From positions 62,001 to 126,000 of the forward strand of contig CAYQKV010000001.1 in the NCBI GenBank assembly GCA_964418255.1: a stretch of DNA of 64,000 nucleotides. Direction: 5' to 3'. The position numbers and the translations under genes are program-made. A model generated the notes under the pieces. It was not told the DNA's origin and ran no database searches. It was given only the letters and a program-made list of their open reading frames with translations. Below are positions 26,485-35,121 of the stretch, one piece after another; the stretch's first letter is position 1; each line of letters starts with the position of its first letter. Source of the DNA: CAG-1782 sp964418255 (GTDB lineage: Bacteria; Bacillota; Clostridia; Christensenellales; DTU072).

Positions 26485-27330
26485 TTACGAAAAATAAATT
26501 TTTTTCATTGCAAGAGTATCTTCCGCTTGCGTCCCGTCGGATTCGCATATTACTACGGGTTCGAGATTGTATTTACGGAAGATTTCGGCAAGGGGTTCGA
26601 ACTCGGGACCGTAAATTTCGTCTTCGAATGTAAGATGCTTTATCTCTCCCGCGTTACCGTACATTATTTTACTGAAATGAACGTGCATTTTCCTCACTTT
26701 CTCTTCGGGAAGATTGTCGAGCATATAACAGATAATCCGTTCGTAATCGTCGGCTGTTTTCAAACTTCCTTGCGTTCGCGCGTTTATGTGTCCGAAATCC
26801 ATACACGGATAGAAAAACGGCGCGATTTTGCAAAAATCGACAATTTCTTCGGTTGTGCCTATCTGTCCGATTTTACCCATCGTTTCAAGACAAATTTTCA
26901 AATCGGAAAATCCGCCGTCTTCTATTCTGTCGGCGAGAAAAAATAGGTTCTTCTTCGTTCTGTCCACCGCCGCATCTCTCGTTGCCTTACCCTGCGCCGC
27001 AGGATGAACGACTACCCTTTCTCCGAAACCGAATTCTCTGATTTTTGTAAGGGTCTGAACGACGTACCCTATGCTTGCCGTTATCTTCTCGTCGTCGGGA
27101 TTTGCAAAATTGATATAATAAGGCGCGTGCGCGGCCAGTTCAACGCCGCTTTTACGAAACGCTTCTCCTATATTTTCCGCGGTTTCTTTAGTCATCCTTA
27201 CGCCTTTTCCGAACGAGTATTCGAATACGTCGATTCCTTTTTTCTTGCACCACTCCGCGGCTTCCGCAGTATGTTTGTATCCGTCGTTATAAAAACTCAA
27301 ACTATTTCCCGCAACGCCGAATTTAATCAT
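26485..27330 (-). CDS. Endonuclease IV-family (Nfo-like) TIM-barrel protein
   Basis: A 281-residue protein of the AP endonuclease family 2 / xylose isomerase-like barrel. Candidate metal ligands are in AAHAPYYIN, VVVHPAAQG, CLETMGKIGQIGTT, CMDFGHINA, KMHVHFSK and CESDG. The usual C-terminal DRHE-type motif of true Nfo is not preserved, so activity on abasic sites is probable but not certain. Last gene of the rimP operon; its start overlaps ribF by 8 bp. Confidence 0.8.
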   Translation of the reverse strand: MIKFGVAGNSLSFYNDGYKHTAEAAEWCKKKGIDVFEYSFGKGVRMTKETAENIGEAFRKSGVELAAHAPYYINFANPDDEKITASIGYVVQTLTKIREFGFGERVVVHPAAQGKATRDAAVDRTKKNLFFLADRIEDGGFSDLKICLETMGKIGQIGTTEEIVDFCKIAPFFYPCMDFGHINARTQGSLKTADDYERIICYMLDNLPEEKVRKMHVHFSKIMYGNAGEIKHLTFEDEIYGPEFEPLAEIFRKYNLEPVVICESDGTQAEDTLAMKKIYFS

Positions 27331-28198
27331 TTATACTCACCTCTTTTGCAATTTCAACATCCCGCCTTATTCTCTCGGCAAGTTCGTTTTTATCGTTGAA
27401 TTTTTGTATCTCTCTTATATATCGACAAAACTCCACCTTGATTTTTCTGCCGTAGAGTTCGCCCGGAGTTCCGATTACATACGTTTCGACATTGAAAACT
27501 CCGTCGTTAAACGTAGGGTGCGTTCCCACGTTTGTTACCGACAAATAGCGTTTCCCTTCTGCGACGGTGACGGTAACGTATACCCCGCTTTTAATTTTGA
27601 TTTTTTCGGGCGCAATATCTATATTTACCGTAGGGAAACCCATTTTCTGCCCGTCTTTGCGTCCGGGTTTAACCGTTCCTTCATAAAAAAATCTTTGTCC
27701 GAGAAATTTCGCCGCTTCCTCGCTTTTCCCTTCGTTAAGGTACCTTCTTATATCTCTTGAAGATACCTTTTCTCCGTTTACGCATAACAGGTCGAGAATT
27801 TCTGTCTCTATTCCTTCGGGCGAAAAATATTCTTTTAAGTCTTGCGCCGTCCCTTTTGCTTTATCCGCAAAACGATAGTCTTTTCCGCATATAAAAGCGC
27901 AAGGATTGAATGAAGAAAGATATTTGAGAAAATCTGTTTTACCGCAAGAAAGAAAATTTTTGTCCGTAGGCAAAATAATTATTTCTTTTACTCCCAACCC
28001 TTCAAGAATTTCTTTTCGCTCGTTCAATAAAAAAATTTCTTCTTCTTTTCTTCCCAAAGCGGTTAAAAAATCGTCTCCGAAAGTGGCAAGAGCAAACTCT
28101 GCGTTCGCTTTTTCCGCAATACGCCGACCGCGTTCGATTAGTAATCTATGTCCAATATGTATCGAATCGAAAAATCCGAGCGCAATTACTTTTTTCAT
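27323..28198 (-). CDS. ribF: Bifunctional riboflavin kinase / FMN adenylyltransferase
   Basis: A 291-residue enzyme that makes FMN then FAD. The N-terminal adenylyltransferase part starts KKVIALGFFDSIHIGHRLL (GFFDxxHxGH) and the C-terminal riboflavin-kinase barrel has KMGFPTVNI and SGVYVTV, GRKIKVEF. I chose the ATG at 28198, overlapping the truB stop as ATGA; the frame runs upstream to 28270 but inside truB. Standard truB-ribF neighbour pair. Confidence 0.96.
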   Translation of the reverse strand: MKKVIALGFFDSIHIGHRLLIERGRRIAEKANAEFALATFGDDFLTALGRKEEEIFLLNERKEILEGLGVKEIIILPTDKNFLSCGKTDFLKYLSSFNPCAFICGKDYRFADKAKGTAQDLKEYFSPEGIETEILDLLCVNGEKVSSRDIRRYLNEGKSEEAAKFLGQRFFYEGTVKPGRKDGQKMGFPTVNIDIAPEKIKIKSGVYVTVTVAEGKRYLSVTNVGTHPTFNDGVFNVETYVIGTPGELYGRKIKVEFCRYIREIQKFNDKNELAERIRRDVEIAKEVSIND

Positions 28199-29070
28199 AA
28201 TAACCAGGTGCGGACGACCAATCCTCCGTTTTCGTTGATTTCGCTCAATCCGAGAAGTTCGTTTCCGCAATAAAGCGCGCGTATTCCGTCAAACGGCTGC
28301 TCCGCTTTAATATGAACGCCGTTTAAGAGTTTTTTCTTTCCTTCTTCGGTTATATGATATTCGGAGTAAACCGAAAGGTATTTTTCAAGCGGAATAATCG
28401 ATTTCAGAAGAATTTCCGGATTGTTTTCCGCTTCCGCAAGCGTCAAAGCGTTTTCAATGCCGAACATTCCGCTTTTTTTTCTTACGAGCCTGCTCATTAC
28501 CGCCGTCGTCCCCAACTTTACGGAAAAATCACGGCCGATTGCCCTTATGTACGTGCCTCCTCCGCATTTTATCTCCGCAGTTACCAGATTATTTTCAACG
28601 CCGACGAGTCGAATTTCATATATAACGATTTTTTTGGGCGGAAGATTAACATCTTCACCTTGTCTCGCAAGTTTATACGCGCGAACGCCGCCCACGCTTT
28701 TTGCGCTGAAAACGGGCGGTTTTTGCAATATTTCCCCTTCCTGCGTTTTTAGCGCGGCAATTATTTCATCTTCCGTCGGCATAACGAAATCGCCGTAAGA
28801 AACTTCCGTATCCGTATCGAGGCTGGGTGAATTCGCTCCGAGAATAAAATCGGCTTCGTATACTTTAATTTTATCGAGAGAATATTCAAAAAGTCTCGTC
28901 GCCCTTCCGAGCGCTACGGGCAAAACTCCCGTCGCAAGCGGGTCGAGGGTCCCGAAATGTCCGATTTTCTCTTTAATTCCGATTTGGCGAAACGCGTGTT
29001 TAAGAATTCCCAACGCCTTATTCGATGAAATTCCGGACGGTTTGTTAAGATTTATAAAGCCGCTAAGCAT
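28195..29070 (-). CDS. truB: tRNA pseudouridine-55 synthase TruB
   Basis: A 291-residue synthase making pseudouridine 55 in the T-loop. Family motifs: INLNKPSGISSN, HFGTLDPLATGVLPVALGRATRL (catalytic Asp in TLDP) and GTYIRAIGRDF. The start overlaps nrnA by 8 bp, ribF follows. Confidence 0.96.
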   Translation of the reverse strand: MLSGFINLNKPSGISSNKALGILKHAFRQIGIKEKIGHFGTLDPLATGVLPVALGRATRLFEYSLDKIKVYEADFILGANSPSLDTDTEVSYGDFVMPTEDEIIAALKTQEGEILQKPPVFSAKSVGGVRAYKLARQGEDVNLPPKKIVIYEIRLVGVENNLVTAEIKCGGGTYIRAIGRDFSVKLGTTAVMSRLVRKKSGMFGIENALTLAEAENNPEILLKSIIPLEKYLSVYSEYHITEEGKKKLLNGVHIKAEQPFDGIRALYCGNELLGLSEINENGGLVVRTWLL

Positions 29071-30061
29071 TATTCACCATTTCTTTGACTGCGGTAAGGA
29101 TTTTGTCTCGCACGTCTTCGAAATAACCGAACAACCTGCATCCTGCCGCTCTGACGTGCCCGCCGCCCCCGAAGCATTTCGCGCAAGCGGCGGAATTTAC
29201 TTTATCGGTAGACCTGAAACTGACTTTGAATTTCTTATCTCCCACTTCCGCGATGGAAATCGCAAGGTCGACGCCTTCTACGTCGCGAACGTAATTAACT
29301 ATTCCGTCCGTATCGGCGTCCGTCGTTTTTGTTTCTGCAAAATCCTGTTCTCTGAAAACAATCAGACCTACCCTTCCTTTTTCAAAGAATTCGGTTTTTG
29401 ATAAAATTCTGTTCCGCAAAACATAAACCTGAGGCGTAACGGCTTTAAGAAGCCGAGTACATATATCCGCGTGGTTTATTCCGTAAGAAACAAGTTTCGC
29501 GGCGATGGAATAAGTTTCCGAAGAGCAATTTTCGAAAGTAAATCCGCCCGAATCGGTAACGAGACCGGCATACAAAAGAGCGGCGATTTCTTTGTCAATC
29601 AATTTTTCGTCATACTCTTTCATCAATTTATATAATATCTGGGTAGTACTCGCCGCGTCGGATTCTCGAAGGGTTATCCCTCCGAAATCCTCGTGTATTT
29701 CGTGGTGGTCGATAACGAGCGACTTTCTTATCTTGATAAATTTACGGAAAGCGATATCTCCTACCCTGCCCGCATCCCCGGTATCAACCGCCACTGCAAG
29801 GTCAAAATTTGTATCCTGCGCTACATTAAAGCGATTAAAATTAGGCAAAAACGAATATTTTGCAGAAATCATATCCGTAGAAACGGTATCAGGCGAAAAG
29901 AAACAAGTTTTCTTCCCGTCATTTTGAAGAAACGTGCTCAAAGCTATCGCAGAACCGATGCAATCGCAATCGGGATTTATATGCATAAAGATAGCGACGT
30001 TTGACGCGTTTTTCAGAACTTTTATTATTTTACCGTAATTATTCGTCTTTGTCTCCGTCAT
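29063..30061 (-). CDS. nrnA: DHH-family nanoRNase/pAp phosphatase NrnA
   Basis: A 332-residue bifunctional oligoribonuclease and pAp phosphatase. DHH motifs are NPDCDCIGSA (usually NPDGDxxGS), VAVDTGD, VIDHHEIHEDFG and GLVTDSGGF; DHHA1 ends in FGGGGHVRAAG. I chose the ATG at 30061; a GTG at 30073 would overlap its own ribosome site AGAGG. Overlaps the rbfA end by 23 bp. Confidence 0.93.
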   Translation of the reverse strand: MTETKTNNYGKIIKVLKNASNVAIFMHINPDCDCIGSAIALSTFLQNDGKKTCFFSPDTVSTDMISAKYSFLPNFNRFNVAQDTNFDLAVAVDTGDAGRVGDIAFRKFIKIRKSLVIDHHEIHEDFGGITLRESDAASTTQILYKLMKEYDEKLIDKEIAALLYAGLVTDSGGFTFENCSSETYSIAAKLVSYGINHADICTRLLKAVTPQVYVLRNRILSKTEFFEKGRVGLIVFREQDFAETKTTDADTDGIVNYVRDVEGVDLAISIAEVGDKKFKVSFRSTDKVNSAACAKCFGGGGHVRAAGCRLFGYFEDVRDKILTAVKEMVNNA

Positions 30062-30410
30062 TGCCGAGTTCACCTCTTTCGTGCATTTCTTTTATTATCC
30101 CTTCTATTTTGAAACCGCGTTCGAACGAGTTATCCGAAACGAAAGATAAATGCGGCACAAGTCTTATTTTCAAGCGTTCAAACAATAGCCCCCGAATATA
30201 TGCGGAAGCGCTGTTGAGCGCTTTAAGCGCGTCGACGGCTTTTGTTTTATCCATTATGCTGACAAATGCTTTCGCGCTTTTCAAATCTTTGGAAGTCGTC
30301 ACGCCCGTAACGTTAATCAACGTATCGAGCCTGGGGTCTTTCATTTCATAAGCGATGATTTCGTTCAGTATCTTGCATATTTCGTCATCGACGCGTTCCA
30401 TTCTCGGCAT
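30039..30410 (-). CDS. rbfA: Ribosome-binding factor A
   Basis: A 123-residue KH-fold 30S maturation factor. Key segments are RVDDEICKILNEIIAYEMKDPRL and RGLLFERLKIRLVPHLSFVSD. It abuts infB, the conserved infB-rbfA pair. Confidence 0.95.
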   Translation of the reverse strand: MPRMERVDDEICKILNEIIAYEMKDPRLDTLINVTGVTTSKDLKSAKAFVSIMDKTKAVDALKALNSASAYIRGLLFERLKIRLVPHLSFVSDNSFERGFKIEGIIKEMHERGELGNDGDKDE

Positions 30411-32876
30411 TTATCTGGCTTCCTCCTCCATAGTATACGCTTCGATTACGTCGTCTACGTGAATATCGTTGTATTTTTCGAGACCTATACCGCAATCGTA
30501 ACCCGCTACGACTTCTTTAACGTCGTCTTTCATTCTGCGTAAAGACGCAATCGCCGTTTCTGTAACAACAACTCCGTTTCTGAGAAGACGAACTTTTGCG
30601 TTGCGCGTAACTTTTCCGTCTTTAACCATACAACCGGCAATCGTACCGACGCTTGAAATTTTATAAAGCTGTCTTACTTCCGCTCTTCCCAGATAAACTT
30701 CTTTGTAGGTAGGCGCAAGCATTCCTTTAATCGCTTTTTCCACGTCGTTTATTGCGTCGTAAATAACTCTGTACAGTCTTATGTCCACGCCGTTCTTTTC
30801 CGCTGACGCTCTTGCGTTCTGGTCGGGGCGAACGTTAAACCCTATAATTATAGCGTCCGCAGTAAACGCAAGTCCCACGTCGGAATCGTTAATTGCGCCG
30901 ACGCCGCTATGCACGACGTGTACTTTTACTTCGTCGTTGCTTAGTTTAAGAAGAGACTGTTTAACCGCTTCCACGCTTCCTTGAACGTCCGCTTTAAGGA
31001 TAATATTCAAGTCTTTGAGTTTACCCTCTTCGATTCTTGAAAATACGTCTTCGAGCGTAGCTTTCTTCATCTGCAATTTTTCGATTTTCTCTTTCGCCTT
31101 ACGTTCTTCCGCGACTTCTCTGGAAAGTTTTTCGTCTTTAACCACCATCATCTGGTCGCCTGCGTTAGGAACTTCCTGCAATCCGAGAACGGATACGGGA
31201 GTGCTCGGCGCAGCGGAAGTCACCTGTCTTCCCTTGTCGTCGAACATTGCTCTCACCCTTCCGGTTGCCGTTCCCGCAACCATAAAATCTCCTACTTTGA
31301 GCGTTCCGTTCTGTACGAGGACGGTAGCGACCGGTCCTTTTCCTTTATCGAGTTTCGCTTCGATAATCGTGCCTTTCGCGCTTCTTTCGGGGTTCGCTTT
31401 CAACTCGGAAACTTCGGCGGTAGCAAGGATATTTTCAAGCAAAACGTCGATATTCATACCGGTTTTCGCACTTACGCGCACGGTAGGAACGTCTCCCATC
31501 CATTCTTCGGAAACGAGTCCGTTATCCGCAAGCTGTTGCAAAACTCTGTCGGGATTTGCGCCGACTTTATCCATTTTGTTGATAGCAACGATAATCGGAA
31601 CTTTCGCCGCTTTTGCGTGGCTGATTGCTTCTATCGTCTGCGGCATAATTCCGTCGTCCGCCGCGACGACGATAACTACAATATCCGTTATATCCGCCCC
31701 GCGAGCGCGCATTGCCGTAAACGCTTCGTGTCCCGGAGTATCGAGGAAAGTAATCGACCTGTTTTCTCCGTCGTACGGTATGCTTATCGTATATGCGCCT
31801 ATATGTTGCGTAATTCCTCCCGCTTCTCCGAGCGCTACGTTTGCTTTTCTGATATAGTCGAGAATGGAAGTCTTTCCGTGGTCGACGTGTCCCATTATCG
31901 TTACGATAGGGGGTCTTACGACGAGCGACGCAGGGTCGTCCGCGGTTTCATCGTTATGAAAAGATATAAGTTTCTCTTCGCTCGTCTGTTCCACTTTGAG
32001 TTCGAGCGTTATATTGAACGCTGCGGCTATGAGCTCCGCGGTATCGAAATCGATATTGTCGTTAATCGTTTTATTCATTATCCCGAGTTCGAGGAATAGT
32101 TTTTTGATAATTTCGGGCGCGGATTTACCTATTTTTTCGCTTAATTGTTTGATAGTAAGGTTTTCGCTGTTGATAACGGCGTGGGTAATAACCATCTGCG
32201 CAGGGGAAACGGACTGTTTCTTTTTGTCTCTGTCTCCCGATTTACGAACTCTTACTTTCATTATTTCCCCGCTCAACTCATCGTATTCCACACACGAATG
32301 GTTTTGTTCGTAACCTTTCTTAATACGTTCTTTCTTGTTAAGGGGCTTTTTTTCTTCTCCGCGTTTCTTCACGCTTTTGTCGGGTTGCGTAAGGGGTTTC
32401 TTTTTCAAAGCCGAGAAATTATCCGCAGGTTTTGCCGTTTGCGGTTTTTCGTAGGTTTGCACCACCGTATAATTATTCTTTTTCGCCGTCTTCTGTGCCG
32501 CGGTGAAATCTTCGACGGTGAATCTCGGAATCGTTTCGACTCCGGGTTTTTCTTCCTCACTTTGCGCCGAAATCGGTGCGTTCGGAGTTATGGTTTCGGA
32601 AATTTGCGTTTCGACAACTTTATTCTCCGAACTTGTCTCCTGAGCCTTTTCTTCCAAAGCCTTCTTTTCTTCGACAAGTTTATTCGCCTTTTCTTCTTCT
32701 AATTTATCGACAAAGAGTTTTCTGCCCGCGTTGTAAGCGTCTCTCAACGCTTCGAGCGAGGCAGAACTTTTTTTGATTTTCTCCATAAGTACCTTGACCG
32801 TCTCTTCTTTATCGACAATCATTTTCCTTATATTGGCTCTGTCATAATTTTTTATAGTAGCCTTATTTTCACTCAT
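30411..32876 (-). CDS. infB: Translation initiation factor IF-2
   Basis: An 821-residue GTPase that positions initiator fMet-tRNA. A charged, coiled-coil N-terminal half (about 1-230), a small IF2-N domain (about 240-290), then G motifs GHVDHGKTS (near 330), DTPGHEAF and NKMDKVGANP. C-terminal domains 3 and 4 end normally with KEVVAGYDCGIGLEKYNDI. It overlaps ylxQ by 8 bp upstream. Confidence 0.97.
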   Translation of the reverse strand: MSENKATIKNYDRANIRKMIVDKEETVKVLMEKIKKSSASLEALRDAYNAGRKLFVDKLEEEKANKLVEEKKALEEKAQETSSENKVVETQISETITPNAPISAQSEEEKPGVETIPRFTVEDFTAAQKTAKKNNYTVVQTYEKPQTAKPADNFSALKKKPLTQPDKSVKKRGEEKKPLNKKERIKKGYEQNHSCVEYDELSGEIMKVRVRKSGDRDKKKQSVSPAQMVITHAVINSENLTIKQLSEKIGKSAPEIIKKLFLELGIMNKTINDNIDFDTAELIAAAFNITLELKVEQTSEEKLISFHNDETADDPASLVVRPPIVTIMGHVDHGKTSILDYIRKANVALGEAGGITQHIGAYTISIPYDGENRSITFLDTPGHEAFTAMRARGADITDIVVIVVAADDGIMPQTIEAISHAKAAKVPIIVAINKMDKVGANPDRVLQQLADNGLVSEEWMGDVPTVRVSAKTGMNIDVLLENILATAEVSELKANPERSAKGTIIEAKLDKGKGPVATVLVQNGTLKVGDFMVAGTATGRVRAMFDDKGRQVTSAAPSTPVSVLGLQEVPNAGDQMMVVKDEKLSREVAEERKAKEKIEKLQMKKATLEDVFSRIEEGKLKDLNIILKADVQGSVEAVKQSLLKLSNDEVKVHVVHSGVGAINDSDVGLAFTADAIIIGFNVRPDQNARASAEKNGVDIRLYRVIYDAINDVEKAIKGMLAPTYKEVYLGRAEVRQLYKISSVGTIAGCMVKDGKVTRNAKVRLLRNGVVVTETAIASLRRMKDDVKEVVAGYDCGIGLEKYNDIHVDDVIEAYTMEEEAR

Positions 32877-33165
32877 TTATGTCGCTCTCCTCCATTTCTT
32901 TGATTATTGCCGACGCAAGGTTTTTATCGGTAATTCCCAGGGCTTTACAATTCCTGTCCGGATAAAAATCCTCTACGTCAACGCAAAATCCTTTTACGTC
33001 CCTTTTTATAAGATACGCTGTCAGTTTGTCTGAGCTGCTTTTTCCCAACGTTCGGTCGTATAGAACAACTCCGCAAACTCTGCCGATGATATTTTCTACG
33101 CCAAACAGGATTTTTCTCGACTTAATCGCATATCCGACGTAACTAATCACAGCTCTTTTTCGCAT
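32869..33165 (-). CDS. ylxQ: L7Ae-like ribosomal/kink-turn protein (YlxQ-like)
   Basis: A 98-residue protein at the ylxQ position between rnpM and infB. The region YVGYAIKSRKILFGVENI and VVLYDRTLGKSSSDKL is a weak match to the L7Ae fold of YlxQ/YbxF. Start ATG at 33165 has GGAGG only 3 nt upstream. Overlaps rnpM by 23 bp. Function inferred by position. Confidence 0.75.
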   Translation of the reverse strand: MRKRAVISYVGYAIKSRKILFGVENIIGRVCGVVLYDRTLGKSSSDKLTAYLIKRDVKGFCVDVEDFYPDRNCKALGITDKNLASAIIKEMEESDINE

Positions 33166-33427
33166 ATTCCTCCGATATGGACGTATATATTTCTTCGGGC
33201 AACTCCCGCTTGAATACTTTATTCAGAATTTTTTTCTTTACGCACGTTTTTACGCAATCGTCGTTGTCGCAAACGTACGCGCCTCTGCCGTTAGCCCTGT
33301 GCGTTCCGTCGATGAAAACCTTTCCGCTTTTATCCGACACTATACGAAGAAGTTCGGACTTAGCCTTCATCTGTTTACAGACGACGCACATTCTCAAAGG
33401 CACCGATTTGATTTTTTCAGTTTTCAT
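33143..33427 (-). CDS. rnpM: RNase P modulator RnpM (YlxR)
   Basis: A 94-residue YlxR-family RNA-binding protein with LRMCVVCKQMK and GRGAYVCDNDDCV. Members bind RNase P RNA and tune its activity. Sits between nusA and ylxQ as in most Firmicutes, overlapping nusA by 11 bp. Confidence 0.94.
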   Translation of the reverse strand: MKTEKIKSVPLRMCVVCKQMKAKSELLRIVSDKSGKVFIDGTHRANGRGAYVCDNDDCVKTCVKKKILNKVFKRELPEEIYTSISEEYAKKSCD

Positions 33428-34493
33428 CTCCCTCGTCCGCTCCTTCCGTAACCGAACTGAACGATTTGATGTCCAGTTTCAACCCGGTAAGTCTTGCCGC
33501 AAGTTTGGCGTTCGTGCCGCCTCTTCCGATGGCAAGGGACAGTTTATCGTCGGCGACGACGACCTGCGCTCTTTTAGCCTCTTCGTCTATTTTTATGCTG
33601 ATGACGCTTTTAAGCGGGTTGAGACAGCGGATTATATACTCTTCTATGTTGGAAGTATAAAGAATTATATCGATTTTTTCGCCGTTAAGCTCTCTAACGA
33701 TATTGTTAACCCTTTCTCCCTTTATACCGATACAGCAAGAAAGCGCGTCGATATTCGGGTCGTCCGAATAAACCGACATTTTCGTACGATTGCCCGCTTC
33801 TCTTACGATATTTTTGACTTTGACAAGTCCTATGCGAAGTTCGGGCACTTCGATTTCAAACATTTTCTTGACAAATCCCGCGCAACTTCTGCTTACGATA
33901 ACTTGCGTTCCGCCTCGAGCGGTTTCGCGAAGTTTCTTAACGTAAACTTTGATTATGTCCCCGATGTTATATTTCTCTCCGTATACCTGGTCGCTGAGCG
34001 ACATAATGCCTTCCATCTGAGAATTCGTGATTTCGACGTAAACGGTATTGTTTTCCACTCTGCGGACGATAGCGGTCACGAGTTCTCCCGCTTTATCGTT
34101 CATTTCGTCTGCAACCTGTTTCCTCACCGCTTCGTTTATGCGTTGCATAATTACCTGTTTCGCAGTCTGCGCGGCAATACGGCTAAGCTCGACGGGAGTA
34201 ATATCTTCTCCGATAATATCTCCTATTTTCGCGTCTTTCTTTATATCCTGCGCTTCTTCGAGAGAAAGTTGGTTGTCTTCCATCGGTTCTCCGTCGACTA
34301 CAACCTGATAAGCGAAAAACTGCACCTTGCCCGTTTCTTCGTTAAGTTTTGCGGATACGGCGCGGCTTTCTCCCATTTCTTTCTTGTAAGCGGACGCAAG
34401 TCCTGCTTCAATCGAAGAAATAAGCATTTCTTTGTTGAGTTTTCTTTCTTTTTCCAGTTGGTCGAGCGCCAGGAAAAATTCTCTGTTTAACAT
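33417..34493 (-). CDS. nusA: Transcription elongation/termination factor NusA
   Basis: A 358-residue protein without the C-terminal acidic repeats of E. coli, as in Firmicutes. N-terminal RNAP-binding domain, S1 (VTAIVRRVENNTVYVEI), then two KH domains (PGIKG-like CIGIKGERVNNIVREL and LAIGRGGTNAKLAARL). Stimulates pausing and intrinsic termination. Preceded by rimP; leader control of the whole operon is proposed. Confidence 0.96.
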   Translation of the reverse strand: MLNREFFLALDQLEKERKLNKEMLISSIEAGLASAYKKEMGESRAVSAKLNEETGKVQFFAYQVVVDGEPMEDNQLSLEEAQDIKKDAKIGDIIGEDITPVELSRIAAQTAKQVIMQRINEAVRKQVADEMNDKAGELVTAIVRRVENNTVYVEITNSQMEGIMSLSDQVYGEKYNIGDIIKVYVKKLRETARGGTQVIVSRSCAGFVKKMFEIEVPELRIGLVKVKNIVREAGNRTKMSVYSDDPNIDALSCCIGIKGERVNNIVRELNGEKIDIILYTSNIEEYIIRCLNPLKSVISIKIDEEAKRAQVVVADDKLSLAIGRGGTNAKLAARLTGLKLDIKSFSSVTEGADEGDEN

Positions 34494-34529
34494 TTTTTCG
34501 GGTTCCTCCTTGCTATATTAAGCGGAAAT

Positions 34530-34997
34530 TTATTTGAAGTTCAGAAACGGTCGAACAGTACCGAGAACGTCTCTTTTGTAAGTTACTGGCTTGCCCTTTT
34601 CCTCAATCGTAACGCTTTCTTCGTCGTACGAAAGAAGTATTCCGTGGGTTTTCTTTCTTTTTTGCCCCGCGTTCGGAGAAAAAATCAGTTCGAGGTCTTC
34701 TCCTTCGCTTCTGCGATAATCGTCGTTAGTTACTACCGGTCTGTCAAGCCCTAGGGAAGAAACGTTAAGATAGTAAAATTCCCCGTGAGAAACGTCGTTA
34801 TCGTCCATAATCGGGTCGAGCGCTTTCGATACCGTCTCGCAATCTTCAATCATTATCCCGCCTTTCTTATAAATATAGAAAGTAAGATTGTTTTCTCCGT
34901 GGTTTTTGTCGAACCGTGTTTCCACCAGTTCAAACCCGAGATTTTCCACTATGGGTTGCGCCAAAGCGTGCGCCGTGGTTTCGATTTCGTTGCTCAT
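34530..34997 (-). CDS. rimP: Ribosome maturation factor RimP
   Basis: A 155-residue 30S assembly factor. N-terminal TAHALAQPIVENLGFELVETRF and DDNDVSHGEFYYLNVSSLGLDRPV, typical of RimP/YlxS. First gene of rimP-nusA-rnpM-ylxQ-infB-rbfA-nrnA-truB-ribF-nfo. CGGAGG precedes the ATG. Confidence 0.95.
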   Translation of the reverse strand: MSNEIETTAHALAQPIVENLGFELVETRFDKNHGENNLTFYIYKKGGIMIEDCETVSKALDPIMDDNDVSHGEFYYLNVSSLGLDRPVVTNDDYRRSEGEDLELIFSPNAGQKRKKTHGILLSYDEESVTIEEKGKPVTYKRDVLGTVRPFLNFK

Positions 34998-35027
34998 CCG
35001 ACCTCCGATTTGTCCTCTTTAAGCAAG

Positions 35028-35051
35028 AAAGTGGTCGATTTCGACCACTTT
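35028..35051 (-). terminator. Hairpin in the rimP-nusA leader, candidate attenuator
   Basis: AAAGTGGTCGA and TCGACCACTTT are perfect arms with a 2-nt loop centre. On the minus strand a broken U-run (TTTCTTGCTT) follows. It lies between the promoter at 35079-35107 and the rimP start. In Bacillus subtilis a weak terminator in this same leader is used for NusA autoregulation. Confidence 0.65.
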
Positions 35052-35078
35052 CCAGAAAGAATCTATCAAGCTATTTTT

Positions 35079-35107
35079 ATATTAACATATTATTCCCATA
35101 TTGTCCA
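35079..35107 (-). promoter_or_regulatory. Promoter of the rimP-nusA-infB operon
   Basis: TGGACA (35107-35102) and TAATAT (35084-35079), 17-bp spacer. The predicted leader is about 75 nt and contains the hairpin above. Confidence 0.75.
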
Positions 35108-35121
35108 GCGTTTTATCCGAA

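Noticed and set aside
33177..34490. 437-residue plus-strand frame opposite nusA and rnpM
   Set aside because: Shadow of nusA; composition rich in Phe, Arg and Tyr, no domain.
34998..35121. Frameshifted remainder of polC after the exonuclease
   Set aside because: The gap is only about 125 bp and is filled by a promoter and a hairpin leader; no polymerase motif is present.
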